Shown here: positions 1 through 10,908 of the stretch, piece after piece
Numbering within the stretch: the stretch's first letter is position 1
How the letters are laid out: each line of letters starts with the position of its first letter
Source: Aspidapion aeneum
Lineage: Eukaryota > Arthropoda > Insecta > Coleoptera > Brentidae
Direction: 5' to 3'
Assembly: GCA_963576565.1 (NCBI GenBank)
Contig: OY755040.1
Coordinates: forward strand, 86,960,522 to 87,024,521
DNA: 64,000 bases
Notes under the pieces: model-generated
Database searches by the model: none
Told to the model about the DNA's origin: nothing
The model's input: only the letters and a program-made list of their open reading frames with translations
Program-made: the position numbers and the translations under genes

Positions 1-1207
1 AAAGGAAAACAATATGAGGTTAAAGTGTGAATAATGAGCTGAACCAAATTTGTACACCATCCTACAGAACCTTAAATAAACTTTTGGTAGTGTAGCGTCC
101 TGTATAGTGTCGAGTGAAGTCCTGTATCATCAAAGTTTCTTTTTCTTTAATAAATATTTATTTTACAGACCTCAAAACAGTTTAGAATAAACTGGTGAGT
201 TTGACAGTCTCCCTAACTCAAACCTCTTTTTATCTTAAACTATTTTGGTGCAAATTTTCCTTTATTTCCATGCTTTTTGACACCTAAAACTTGTACACCG
301 TAAAATTTGTATAGTCTCTGACTGGACCTACTACAAGTCCTGTTGTGAAATTTCTCCGGTACTGTACTGAGCTTATTAGCAAAAAAAATTTTTTTGCCAT
401 CATTAATAATAGATGGATAAAAAAGTAATCTTTGTTGACTTTGATGACCACAAGAAAAACAAATAAGTTCTCTCAGATATTTTTTTCAATTTCTCTCAAA
501 AAAATTTGGGTTCTAATACTCCTAAATGCTGTTACGCCCAATTGTAGAGTAGAGTATATGTTTATTTGCATAAACTTTTAGATACATAATTGAGCAAATA
601 TTGTTACAAAAAAACAGTAATAAAAGTAATAGTAACAGTAGTAATACAACAGCGAATATTGTACTGTTGTAAAATTTGAACAGTACTTACTGTTGTGAGC
701 TGATGAATTTGACCGTACTTAAGCCCTATGTATTATAGTTCATGGAAAATCATATGGTGATCTACGGTGTGTGAGGCCAATGACAAGAAAAAACTGTATT
801 TTAATTTTGCAAGTTTTTTTTTTATATAATGTTTACTTTATTTTTTTAAATAAACATATTTTGTAAAGTACTTATTAGAAGTTTGCTTGACCAACCTTGG
901 TTGGAACTTATATGTGCATATTGATCTGTTGGACTGACCTACCTATAAGTTGTGCCTCTTTTTCATTTTACTACTGGAGGGTTAAAACAATTAAACCACG
1001 GATCACCTTTGTTAAGATGATCCGTGATTAAACTTTGTCTAAACCTAAAAATCATAGTGAAATATTTTTCACAGTTTAATGCTATAGAAGGCCTATTACT
1101 TAGCAAAAGGTTTAGTCAAGTACAACAAAAGATCCTAATAGAAAACCTGAATCTGATGAGAAAAGTTTAGTCTATTTCAATTTCGTCTCTGTTAAGTGGT
1201 CAAAAAA

Positions 1208-1366
1208 CTTCAAAAACCTTTGGGGGGCCCCAGAGGTCTCATGATGTACTTTATGCTATTTTTTCTGTTTACTCATGAAATATATGGAAAATATCTAAAA
1301 AAATATGTGGTTTGGGGGGTCCGGCCCCCTAGCCCCCCGCCTCCTTGGTGCGCCCATGTAATAATT
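1208..1366. mobile_element. Diverged hAT-type MITE relative
   Basis: Lies in the segment that separates the two parts of the left arm of the fold-back element. It has G-rich and C-rich ends (GGGGGGCCCC near 1212 and a run of CCCCC blocks near 1325-1345, ending in a GTGCGCCCA-type terminus) around a core TGAAATATATGGAAAATAT. The same core occurs in the better-defined hAT-type MITE at 41717-41868 (inverted) and in the fragment at 42804-42910. Its own duplication is not clear, so membership rests on the shared core and ends. Confidence 0.4.
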
Positions 1367-2102
1367 CAAAATAAGTGAAAAAACTAGAAAAAAAGTTTAA
1401 AAAAAAAACAAAATAAACAAAAACATAACCTACTTTTTTGAAGAAAACATGGTCCCTTTTATTTCAGATTTTCTCGCTTTAGTTTAATATTTTTAAGAAA
1501 AACGCATTTTTCTCATATGCACAAAGGATCTATTCTTAAAACTGATTAATTTTTGAGACTAAAGCTCTTGTCGTTTTTGTAAAATTTACGTTTTTGTTAA
1601 CATTACGGCTTATGGGAAATCGGTTTGTTTGTCCCATGGAAGACATCTTGGATTTGATCATATGTTTTGTTAGACAGCCCTATTGGTCGAAATAGTCAGC
1701 TGACTTTTTGATGTTGAACGTTGCCGTTTAAGATTATTATTATATTATATTAAGAGATGGTGCCACCAGTCAAGCATTTAACAAACATTATGTTTACAGC
1801 TTTCGGCGTAAAATACGAATATATACTAGTTGTAAGTGATTAAGAAGTGTAGTAGTTTGTGCAGTACATGCATATTGAATTTAACTAAATCTATGCATAT
1901 GCCGATGAGTTTTTTTTTATTGTTTTTTAAAAACATATTATATTCTTTTACAGTTCATGTCATTATTTTTGGGACACCTTTTTACAACTTTTTTTTGTTG
2001 GCCTATGCTTTTTTTATGGTAAACAACTGATAACTGTCAAAAAGTTATCTAAAAAATTATGATATATAGTTTAAATTAGCTTCCCTATCCTGTTTTCCTG
2101 TC

Positions 2103-2239
2103 GAAATCGGTGTTAACCTAACCCTGATAAATTATTCGACAACGTATCCTAACCTGCCCAGACACGCCCCGGTTAGGATACGTTTCCCATCAATTGACCA
2201 CGGTTAGGTTTTGTTTCAGTTTGGTTTAACACCGATTTC
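2103..2239. repeat. Cruciform palindrome in the centre of the fold-back element
   Basis: Two nested inverted repeats. An outer pair, 2103-2118 with 2223-2239, is imperfect. An inner 14-bp perfect stem pairs 2141-2154 (AACGTATCCTAACC) with 2171-2184. It contains CCTAACC and GGTTAGG words common in insect repeats. No coding potential. It could be a separate small MITE or the apex of the larger fold-back structure. Confidence 0.7.
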
Positions 2240-2574
2240 AACCTCCCAAAACGAGGACAGGAGAGTTTTAATTTTAAAAATCCCGCCTGACTATGTCAAC
2301 CAATAGCAAATGGAATGCAAGTTGTGAACTATCCGCTCGTCTTTTTTCAACTAACCATTTATCAGTCCAGGTTTTTGGTGTTCTCTGTTTGTTTTCTTTG
2401 AGGGTGCGATCATGATTAACGCCGTGTGCACAAAATACAGTCAGCATCTTTTTATTTAAGACAATAACAGTGTTACTTTTAATAGGGCTGTCTAACAAAA
2501 CATATGATCCAATCCAAGATGTCTTCCATGGGACAAACAAACGGATTTTCCATAAAAAAATCTGAGAGAACTTA

Positions 2575-2703
2575 ACCTCAGAAGTACCGTAAGCACTTAA
2601 GCGCGATCATGCGTTTAATCGCGATTAAGTCTTTGTTGCTCACATACAAAACAACAAAGAGGGAGAATGGATTAGCAAAGCCTTGTTACGGTGCATCTGA
2701 GGG
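2575..2703. mobile_element. 129-bp MITE, PIF/Harbinger-like, TTA target duplication
   Basis: Inverted ends near 2575 (ACCTCAGAAGTACCGTAA) and the complement ending at 2703. Flanked by TTA at 2572-2574 and 2704-2706. The opposite arm of the host fold-back element, at about 465-480, carries the uninterrupted sequence with a single TTA, which serves as an internal empty site. A 3-bp TWA duplication is characteristic of the PIF/Harbinger superfamily. No coding capacity. Confidence 0.7.
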
Positions 2704-3599
2704 TTATTTGTTTTGCTTGTGGTCGTCAAAGTCAACAAAGATAACTTTTTTGGTCATCTATTTTTTGATGCCATAAAAAAATTTTTGCTGAGAACAGTAC
2801 TGTAGAAATTTCACAACAGGACTTGTAATAGGTCCGGTCGGATGCTATTCAAATTTTACGGTGTACAAGTTATAGAAAAATTCCAGCTTCAGGTGTCAAA
2901 AAGCATGGAAATAATGGAAAATTTGCACCAAAATAGTTTAAGATAAAAAGAGGTTTGAGTTAGGGAGATTGACAAATTTACCAGTTTATTCTACTAACTG
3001 ATTTGAGGTCTGTAAAATAAATATTTATTAAAGAAAAAGAAACTTTGATGATACAGGACTCCACTGGACACTATACAGGACGCTACACTACCAAGAATTT
3101 ATTTAGGAGTTCTGTAGGATGGTGTACAAATTTGGTTCAGCTCATTACCCACCACACTTTAACCTCATATCGTTTTCCTTTTCTTTTTTCTCTGGACCCT
3201 TTTTTCAACCATCATTTTTAACATTTTTCAACTGTTTTGGAACAATAATCCATTCAGGAGGGGCCCAGTCAGGATCATTGCTTTATTCTAGTTTTGAAAG
3301 TTGCTGGCCTAGAATAGTAAAAAAATCATAGGGAAATATTTCGTACAGTTTAACATTTAACATGTTACACTTCTGCAAAAGGTCCACTCGAGCAAAAAAA
3401 AAGATCTCAAAAGAAAATGTTGCCAAAATGGCAGTTACATATTTATCCAAAACAAAGCTGACAAAAAACTTTCGAATATTTAAATTTTTCCTCTGTTTAT
3501 TGAACCAGACTGTTTCGAAACATACAGCAAGAAAGTTCGTCTTCGACCTCAAACAATTCGCTGTGACATCGAAAAAAGTCGTTGGTCAATAAAGTTCTG

Positions 3600-3690
3600 A
3601 CGTGTTTTCTCGCGCCCAACTGTTTTAAAAAAGTTTTAAAACAGTGACGTAACTTTTGACGTCATTGGTTTGATAAGTTTGTGCCTAACT
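3600..3690. repeat. Dispersed repeat, inverted relative near 50460-50545
   Basis: The stretch with TTTTCTCGCG, AACTGTTTTAAAA and two TGACGT words is similar, in reverse complement, to 50460-50545. Both sites contain GTTTTAAAAC, GACGT and CGCGAGAAAA in matching order. No protein or RNA gene is visible. It is an unclassified interspersed repeat. Confidence 0.45.
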
Positions 3691-4017
3691 TCGCTCACCC
3701 CGTCCAGGGTCCGATTCCCGAGCATACAAAATGTGAGTGTTCTATTCTGCCGTCCTTAAGCTAGAATGCCGTTAACTGCGTAAAAAATTTTCGTACTTTT
3801 GATCAAAAAACCCGGAAAATAATAAACAAAAGATGCTCCTTGATAACTGGAAGTTATTAGTTTCTTGAAAACCACAAAAGCTTAAGACGATTTGCTTATA
3901 AAAATTGATGTAGAATAATGTGATTAAGACAGCAACAAAATATCAAAATTGTCCAAATGTTGGTTAACGGCATTATAGCTTATGCACGGCAGTATTATGG
4001 AGCGGGAACAATCTTAT

Positions 4018-4155
4018 GTCGGGTGTCCATTAAACGTATTATCCGAGCGGATTTTTCTTTTCTTGGGCTCTGATTGGTTGATTAAAAAATTTGAACCGAT
4101 CAAAGCCTGAGAAAAAAAAATCCGCGCGAATAATACGCTCAATGGACAGCCGGCT
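4018..4155. mobile_element. Short fold-back MITE (~138 bp)
   Basis: Near-perfect inverted arms of about 60 bp, roughly 4018-4081 and 4090-4155. The ends read TGTCCATT then CGTATTAT and the complement, with an apex near 4082. There is no open frame. The arms reach almost to the centre, typical of fold-back MITEs. A target duplication was not convincingly identified. Confidence 0.65.
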
Positions 4156-4365
4156 TTATCCTTTACCTTGTTATTAGGGAGTTATTGTTTTACCGTTATT
4201 TTTTACTGTTATTAGGGACTTATTGCGATAAAGACAGGCAGTAATTGTGCCGGGCACTATTCTGACAGTTTCGCATTATAAGAACAGCTGTCTTCTTTCA
4301 AAATTTGGCCTTTGTGTATTATAAGAGTAGAAATTAATAGTGCCGCCATTATTAGTGGAAAATAA

Positions 4366-5655
4366 GTGACTGGATTTATAAATTCGACAGCAACATCATC
4401 AATGACTATTGACTACGTGTGCACATCTTTTAAAGAATCAGAAATACAATGCTCGCCGATTCATGCTGGGCTTTCTGATCATGAAGCGGTCTATGGTTCC
4501 ATTCCAATAAAAGGTATAGGTTCTAAAAAATCGACGAAAAGAGGTAGATTACTTAATAAAAAAAATATTAGAAAGTTTACGCTGCTGTGCAGCCAAACTG
4601 ATTGGAGTAGAACTTTAGCTAGCAGTGATCCACTAGAACACTTTCAGTTGCTTATTAGCAAAAAGTTTGAAATATCCTTTCCATTGGTGAAACTGAAGAA
4701 AAAAAAGGAGTCCTTGGTATACCAAAGGTCTAAGAAAATCAGCGATTAACTTGAGATCACTGCACTATATAAAAAAATTTGTCCCTCTAAACAGTACTTA
4801 TTTTGCCCTTTACAGAAAAATTTACAAAAAAACATTGACTACAGCAAAGAGACAGTACTTTAAAAATATAATTCAACAATCGTCAAACCAATCAAAAGAA
4901 ACGTGGAGGTTAGTTAATAAATTTAGAGGTAATAATACAACTAATATTACGTCAAGCCTAAAACCCCATGAACTTACTTCAGTTTATTGCAACATAGGTA
5001 AAAGATTTCAAACAAAATTACTTCTTGTGAAGATTTTCTTAATTATTTAAATCATATTTCCGTCAGAGATTCATTTTGCCTAGCTCCTACGTCCGTTAAT
5101 GAACTTGAATGCATCTTTAGAAAGTTAAAGAATAAACGATCCACCGGTTGGGATAAAATTTCTCTAAAAATATTTGAGGCACTTCCTAGGAGTGCTTTGC
5201 TTTGTATGGCTGAGGCAATTAACTTTTCATTTGAAAGAGGTGAGTTTCCAACCTGTCTGAAAAAAGCTTTAATTATTCCACTTCCAAAAGGGGGAGTTCA
5301 GAACATTCCTTCTAACTTTAGGCCAATCGCACTACTTCCAACCCTTTCCAAAATTGTCGAAAAACTTGTACAGGGTAGACTAACATCATTTCTCATGAAG
5401 CACGATCTTTTAAGCGCCAGTCAATTCGGATTTCAAGCAAAGAAAAATACCGGTGATGCTAGTTTTAACTTTTTAAATCATCTTTATCTTAGACTTAATT
5501 CTAGTGACAAAGCGGCAGCTGTTTTTTGCGATCTTACTAAGGCTTTTGACTGTGTCGACCATCAAATTTTACTAAAAAAACTGGAAGTTTACGGGGTTCG
5601 AGGTTTGGCACTTAAGTGGTTTCATTCATATTTGGTGGGGAGGTCCCAGAGTGTC
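4366..5655 (+). pseudogene. LINE (non-LTR retrotransposon) fragment: endonuclease end and reverse transcriptase N-half
   Basis: A 5'-truncated, broken LINE. About 4366-4749 encodes the end of an apurinic-type endonuclease, with the IDYVCTSF stretch and the conserved GLSDH terminus. About 4751-5050 is the linker in another frame. From about 5050 the reverse transcriptase reads STGWDKI, then [12 protein letters not shown], then [12 protein letters not shown], then TKAFDCVDH (motif A region). The frame is lost at about 5655, where an oppositely oriented LINE piece begins, so the catalytic FADD box of this copy is missing. The motif style is that of Jockey/CR1-type LINEs, but the clade is an inference. 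There are at least two frame breaks besides the terminal junction. Confidence 0.85.
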
Positions 5656-6080
5656 GATGCAAGCGCTCAGAATGTTAATGTCTTTATGATGCCATAAGAC
5701 TGAGGTATCATCTGCAAAAAGCGTAAACTCGCCTGCAATCCTAAGTTTAACTAAATCATTAATATATATTAAAAAGAGCAATGGTCCCAAAACGGAACCC
5801 TGAGGCACCCCACAGTTAATACTCAAGAAAGAAGATCGTATTTCGACACCAGCAACCGATTGCTTGCGAAAACCAAGGTATGATTTCAACCATGATAAAA
5901 TTGTCCCTCTGAAACCATAACGCTCTAGCTTTCGCAGCAGTATTCCGTGATCCACACAGTCAAATGCCTTGGACAAATCACAGAACACTGCCGCGACCGC
6001 CTCCCCGTTGTTCAGATTGGTGTAAACTTTCATCAAATATTGCATCATGGGTGCCCTTGGATGCCTGAAATTTGATAAGG
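5656..6080 (-). pseudogene. Second LINE fragment, reverse transcriptase palm, opposite strand
   Basis: Reading leftwards, it encodes [13 protein letters not shown] (motif A region), GVPQGSVLGPLLFLIYIND (motif B) and FADDTS (motif C), so it keeps the catalytic core that the neighbouring plus-strand fragment lacks. One frameshift lies near 6049, upstream of MMQYL. The motif A region is clearly different in sequence from that of the plus fragment, so the pair is two different elements and not one element inverted by twin priming. It is truncated at both ends, with no poly-A or 3' tail. Confidence 0.85.
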
Positions 6081-7580
6081 TGTTAAATTTTGTTACGTAA
6101 CATTTGTTTGCCTACATAAAAATAAAGTAATCTCAGCTCCAATGGGTACTATGTAGCTGGATGAAGGTAATATTTTACTAATAATTTTTTTTACTGTGCA
6201 GTTTTTTTACGGGTCACGACAATTCGCCGGGGCCGATTCACTTTTACTTCTTTTCAATTTTATTTGTTTGGCGTCCTAACCTAAATTATGACCAGATACC
6301 ACTATCTTCCTCAAAAAATAGGAAAAATCGTTAAAAAAAAAATTACTAGAAGTTAAAAAACTGCTTTGTGAAAAAAGGAAGAAAATGTTTTATTTTAAAA
6401 AATAATTGTTTTACCGATAAATATTTTCTGTTCAGAATAAAATTTCAAACTAAAACCACGACGGCGGCTAGTCTTCCCGGTGGCGAAATGGATCAGTGGC
6501 AAGTTGGTTCGGCGGCGATATGGGATCGGCAAAATTTTCTTATTTCCATTTTTTTCTACCATGCAGAGGCAAAAAAATACTTGCAAAAATGAGTTTCGAC
6601 ATATAATCTTTTAGGACGACATTTTTTTTTCCTTCTAGGTTATAAAAATAAGCAGGGTGTAAACGGTATGATAGAGGATGCCAAAATAAGAAAAAACCTC
6701 ATATAACATGGAGGTCCTGTTTTTAAAATGTAGGATTATTAATGTTGGAGGAGTAAGGAAAAAAATGTAAAAAAAAATAAAATCCGGCAATGCTAAATGA
6801 TTATCTGGCTCATTATGATTAGCAAATGTGATTTTTGTTTGATAAAATGGCAAGTTAAGGAGATAGTCAAAGTTATCTCCTAAAATGATAAAATTATTTT
6901 AAAAAATTTAAATATTTTGTTTGTGCCAATATAAACTTAAAAATATTAATGATATGATGTGCTTAGAGACCTGTTTCTAATAACATAAAACAGCAACAAA
7001 AATATTGCGTTTACTATGGCATTTATAAAAGTTTATAACCAAAAAAAAATTTATGACTCATATCATTTACACTCTGTAAATTAATGCAAACAAAAAACGA
7101 GAATTTAAAAACTTTAAAAACCTAGGTATTTTTTGCAAGTACATTTTTTTTCTTTGCAGAATAGATTTATAATGTTACGAAAGAGAAAAAAGCAGTTTTT
7201 ACGTAACGAAACGAAAGGACAAATTAGCAGACACAGGTGAAGTTGGGAAAATTTACACAATTTTTAGCTCCTTGTTCGTGACCACCTCGAAGAATACGTT
7301 TACGATAAAGGTTTGCTGTTTTCTCGGTGTTAATACGCATGTTTTTAACACAAAATACCTTTGTTCTACGGGGTCGACCCAATAAAGTTCCATCCATCCA
7401 ATCAAGTTATCTTAAAATTTAGTAGAATTGATCTCTCCTATAGGAGCCCAAGAATACGGATTGTGTGATTTCAGTAAAACGTTCCTATGGGAAAGATTTC
7501 AAGAATAGACGTCTAGAATGCAAGATTTGTCGAAAAAATTATAACAGTCTTGGACGAGAAGTTAGCTGCCATGGTTAATC
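6081..7580. other. Unassigned AT-rich stretch
   Basis: No gene, RNA gene or delimited element recognised. Open frames here are short and without motifs. Two GGCGCGA words at about 7660-7690 are a short direct repeat. It probably consists of decayed repeats. Confidence 0.5.
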
Positions 7581-7900
7581 CACGAGTCGTTAAATACCGA
7601 GATGAATTCCATCAAAGGAGCATGCGCCAAAATTAACGTCAAAATGTCTAATTTAAATTATTGGCGCGAATACCGTGATTGGCGCGAGATCGAAGAGCTT
7701 AACGTATAATAAAAAATTCAAGGTATAAAATAATGGTCAATTCTAATTTTTAGGTATGATTTTATGTCGGTACCGGGTGGTTTTTTATAACCGGAGCACT
7801 TTATCATTGAAAATAAATGGAGATTTTTTTGGTTAGTTATGACAACTTTAAAAACCAACATAATTTTTTTCTATCCGTCACCATGTACATAGTTAGTTAG

Positions 7901-8704
7901 TGTCCCAAATTCAATGTTTTTGGGGAGTTTCGGGTATTTCTAGAGGGGCTAAAAATCACCCTCTTTGGTATAGCAAGCCGTTTATAAACTACGGGGTGTT
8001 TTTAAAAAGTCTGCATTTTGGGAAGGGGTCTATAAATTGTTTATTTATTAATATTTTTTATTTCTGTGAAAACATTCTTAAGACACTTTTATAAGAGGAA
8101 TTCAACTGTTAAATTAAATTTCATTTGTCACGTTTAGTTTTTGAGATATCACATAAAATTAATTTTTCTTTATTGTAGGATCCCTTTATTTCTTTATATT
8201 TTTGTATTTTTTTTTATTTTTACTACATATTTTAGTTTGCTTAATGGGTTTAAAATATTTTAATATAAAATTATAATAATAAAAAAATAATAGAGGTGAT
8301 TAAAAAATAAAAATAAAGAGTGTGATTCATCATTTTAAAGGAAATTTTAAGCTGATTTTAAAAATCGAATAAAAAAAGAGTTATTCTGTAAGAAAAATAA
8401 CAACTTTTGCAATATTTTAAAAACCAAAAGAGATAAATAAAAACCGTTTACATCTGTCAATTCTTCAAGAAAAGATCTATAAGAAAGCTATTTACACAAA
8501 AACAAAATTTTCATAAATAAAAAAAGTTATAGACCCCCTCCCAAAATGCAGACAAAAACACTCCGTAGCTTAAAAACGGCTTGCTATATCTAAATGTGGT
8601 TTTCACCTTTAGGGTTCTCTTGAAATTTGAGCGTCGCAAAGGTGGGTCAGTTTTCTCTCCCCTAGAAATACCTGACACCACAAAAAAACAACGAATTTGG
8701 GACA
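7901..8704. repeat. Fold-back repeat with CAGGGTGT-type ends
   Basis: The left arm (about 7901-8057) and right arm (about 8515-8704) are imperfect inverted copies. Both contain TGTCCCAAATTC, GGTATTTCTAG, TATAGCAAGCCG and TGCATTTTGGGA. Next to the right arm are ACCCTGTACAGGGTGT and ACACCCTGTATAT (8701-8762), words typical of abundant insect interspersed repeats. It is non-coding; the short frames are mirror translations of the arms. Confidence 0.7.
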
Positions 8705-8858
8705 CCCTGTACAGGGTGTGACAATGAAGTCGATTTTTTGAGAGGGAACACCCTGTATATTTTTGCATTTTTAGATTCGTCTTTTCTTTCTGATTTCAAA
8801 AATATACAATATCTACGTGCTGCGATTAATATTTTTTGAGGTATATGCAGTATTTCTT

Positions 8859-9173
8859 CTATATGATCTTATGCCTTTCACGTTTATTTTGTTTTGCCAT
8901 GGGTGTATTGACTCTCAACTCCAATATTTCTTCAAGTATTTCTTCAATGTGTTTGTATTTCAAATGATCACACAGATCCAAGTTTTTTGGGAAGGAGCAT
9001 TTACATTCTAGGCATCTAAACATAAAAACACTTTCTGCATAGGAATACCTTTGTTTTTGTATGCCATGTTTACTTCGACAGTGTTTATTCAACTTAAATT
9101 GGGCACTAAATAATTTGTCACACAACTTGCACGTCACCGGCATTTTCACAGCACAAAAACGACGAATTTTCAT
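8859..9173 (-). CDS. Two-finger C2H2 zinc-finger reading frame, partial or orphan
   Basis: A 104-residue open frame with two classical C2H2 fingers: CKLCDKLFSAQFKLNKH with a second His after RSK, and CLECKCSFPKNLDLCDH with a second His after LKYK. Both keep the Cys-X2-Cys and His spacing and the hydrophobic core positions, which strongly suggests past or present protein coding. A second Met at about 9143, directly before the first finger, is a likelier start than the first codon. After the fingers the frame runs through EEILEEILELR and stops. It may be the first exon of a larger gene, or a fragment captured or encoded by the element whose 31-bp inverted repeats enclose it. Function unknown; nucleic-acid binding is the family expectation. 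Confidence 0.5.
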   Translation of the reverse strand: MKIRRFCAVKMPVTCKLCDKLFSAQFKLNKHCRSKHGIQKQRYSYAESVFMFRCLECKCSFPKNLDLCDHLKYKHIEEILEEILELRVNTPMAKQNKRERHKII

Positions 9174-9471
9174 AAAAAGGAACTGGAAATTATTAAAGTT
9201 TTGCTCTCAGAGTTATATTATTATTACTCTAAGGTTTTGCTGTATAAAACCATAATGAAATATCTCTCAGTTGATTGGTTGGCAGAAGTGGCAGAACAAC
9301 GCTTGCGCACGTCTTGGAATTCATCTCGGTATTTAACGACTCGTGTTAATCCACAACGAACGTCTTCTATTTCTGTCTTTGTCGAAAAGAGTGAGAAGCA
9401 TTATAAAAGATATAAAAAAAAGTAGTTTGTGTGCATTTTGTGTCCTATTATAGAAACAGGTAGGTATTCGT

Positions 9472-10611
9472 GGGTAGAGGACAGACCAAAAAGAAACTAA
9501 GGTACCTTTGGCAACGTTTCGGATTTAATTAATCCTTTTTCAAGCCCTAAAAACAATGAACAGGTTCTAAAGTTTTACATGGAAAAGAAATGTAACAAAA
9601 TCTAAAAACATTTTTTTGTCTTGAATTTTTTTTTTATGTTTATATGTTCAACCTAGGATTATTCTCTATTATCTATCTATAGTCCAAAGTGAACTTACTC
9701 AGATAGAAATGTTTCTTGGGTCCATAAGTACAGCAAACAGGGGTGAGTGTTGATCGAAGAACATTTTACTTTAAAATTTTATAAACAAATGAAATGTTAT
9801 TATTATAAAAATATGAGGTTAAAATTTAACCTGTCAATTCTAACAAAACATAAAAATAAAAATAAACAAAATACTACACTTATGTTACCAATAAACACGT
9901 AAGGTTAAAACTATCATTCATAAAATCCTTTTGCTAAAAAAACAAAAAATTTAAACTACATTTAATTTACATTATCCTAGTTCCTAAATTGTTTCTACTT
10001 ACTATTGCTTATGTTGTAATATAGTGTTGACCTACTGTGATATATATGTTTAGTTTGTTAAATATTAAGTAATGTCCTTTTATAATTTAAAATTAATGTA
10101 GTTTAAATTTTTGTTTTTTTAGCAAAAGGACTTAATGAATGATAGTTTTAACCTTACGTGTTTATTGGTACCATAAGTGTAGTATTTGGTTTATTTTTAT
10201 TTTTATCTTTTGTTAGATTCGACAGGTTAAAGATCATTGTCGTTTAGATGGTAGTAAATTTTAACCTCATATTTTTATAATAATAACAATTCATTTGTTT
10301 ATAAAATTTTAAAGTAAAATGTTGTTCGATCAACACTCACCCCTGTTCGCTGTACTTATGGACCCAAGAATCATTTCTATCTGAGTAAGTTCACTTTGGA
10401 CTATAGATAGATAATAGAGAATAATCCTAGGTTGAACATATAAACATAAAAAAAAAATTCAAGACAAAAAAATGTTATTAGATTTTGTTACATTTCTTTT
10501 CCATGTAAAACTATAGAACCTGTTCATTGTTGTTAGGGCTTGAAAAAGGATTAATTAAATCCGAAACGTTGCCAAAGGTACCTTAGTTTCTTTTTGGTCT
10601 GTCCTCTACCC
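9472..10611. mobile_element. 1.14-kb fold-back element with ~0.5-kb arms
   Basis: The arms 9472-~9966 and ~10095-10611 are near-identical reverse complements. The ends read GGGTAGAGGACAGACC and its complement. The spacer of about 130 bp carries nothing recognisable. No open frame. Each arm holds a hammerhead-ribozyme-like word set, seen on the plus strand at 10538-10574. The flanks (9435-9471 and 10612-10690) match, as one uninterrupted repeat, the inverted relative at about 50085-50210, so this element inserted into a copy of that repeat. Confidence 0.8.
10535..10576 (+). ncRNA. Hammerhead-ribozyme-like motif (degenerate) in fold-back arm
   Basis: Order of parts: GGC, CTTGAAAAA (in place of CUGANGA), stem GGATT with loop AATTA and stem AATCC, then GAAAC, GTT and GCC. 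The GGC/GCC pair would be stem I and GGATT/AATCC stem II, with the invariant GAAA box between. The first core box departs from the consensus, so catalysis is doubtful. A mirror copy lies in the left arm at about 9507-9548. This layout is known from Penelope-like elements, which suggests the arm derives from such an element. Confidence 0.35.
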
Positions 10612-10908
10612 AGAGACAAAAAGAGACTGCCGAAAAGATAGGGCCGCGCAGGCAACAAGTTCCAGTAGCGCACAGCGCTGCAATAGCGGACTATGTTTCT
10701 ATTTGTATTTAAAACTAATTTTATTCTGTTCGATTGGGGTCGTTCATAAATTACGTAAAACTTTGAGAAAATTGTCTATCACATAACGCTTAGTATTTTC
10801 CTAATGACATTTGTTGTTAGAAATGGTTTACTCTGTTGAATTGAATTGAATAAATCTTTATCAGCAAATCATGCTATTTCAAATTACAAACATAAATATA
10901 AAAAATAC
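10612..10908. other. Flank repeat and short unassigned stretch
   Basis: The first ~80 bases are the right half of the repeat interrupted by the fold-back element; GGCAACAAGTT and TAGCGC words align with 50085-50130. The rest holds no gene. It ends in the ATAC target duplication of gypsy A at 10905-10908. Confidence 0.5.

Larger units (their letters stand above)
1..3185. repeat. Fold-back element with long inverted arms, left edge outside window
   Basis: The first ~490 bases are repeated in reverse complement at about 2707-3185, and a further piece of the same arm pairs at about 1612-1684 with 2481-2553. The arms are interrupted by younger insertions: roughly 491-1611 in the left arm and 2575-2703 in the right arm. 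No transposase or other protein is recognisable. A diverged fragment of the arm end recurs at about 42455-42540, so this is a dispersed family. The left terminus is not in the window, so no target duplication can be checked. Best described as a non-autonomous fold-back DNA element; superfamily not assignable from what is visible. Confidence 0.75.
7581..9345. mobile_element. Candidate DNA element bounded by 31-bp perfect inverted repeats
   Basis: 7581-7611 and 9315-9345 are exact reverse complements of 31 bases, beginning CACGAGTCGTTAAATACC. Nothing around them is a clear target duplication. Between them lie a fold-back repeat (7901-8704) and a minus-strand two-finger C2H2 reading frame (8859-9173). 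A perfect repeat this long is unlikely by chance. It may mark the ends of a composite element or two copies of one repeat in opposite orientation. Confidence 0.5.

Noticed and set aside
3700..3725. tRNA-like B box (GGTCCGATTCC) suggesting a tRNA or tRNA-derived SINE
   Set aside because: No convincing A box or cloverleaf upstream; a single B-box match is weak evidence.
4366..5697. Host gene with reverse transcriptase domain
   Set aside because: Frame breaks, truncation and LINE motifs show a decayed retroelement.
5626..6048. LINE 5' inversion by twin priming
   Set aside because: The motif A regions of the two halves differ clearly, so they are not the same element.
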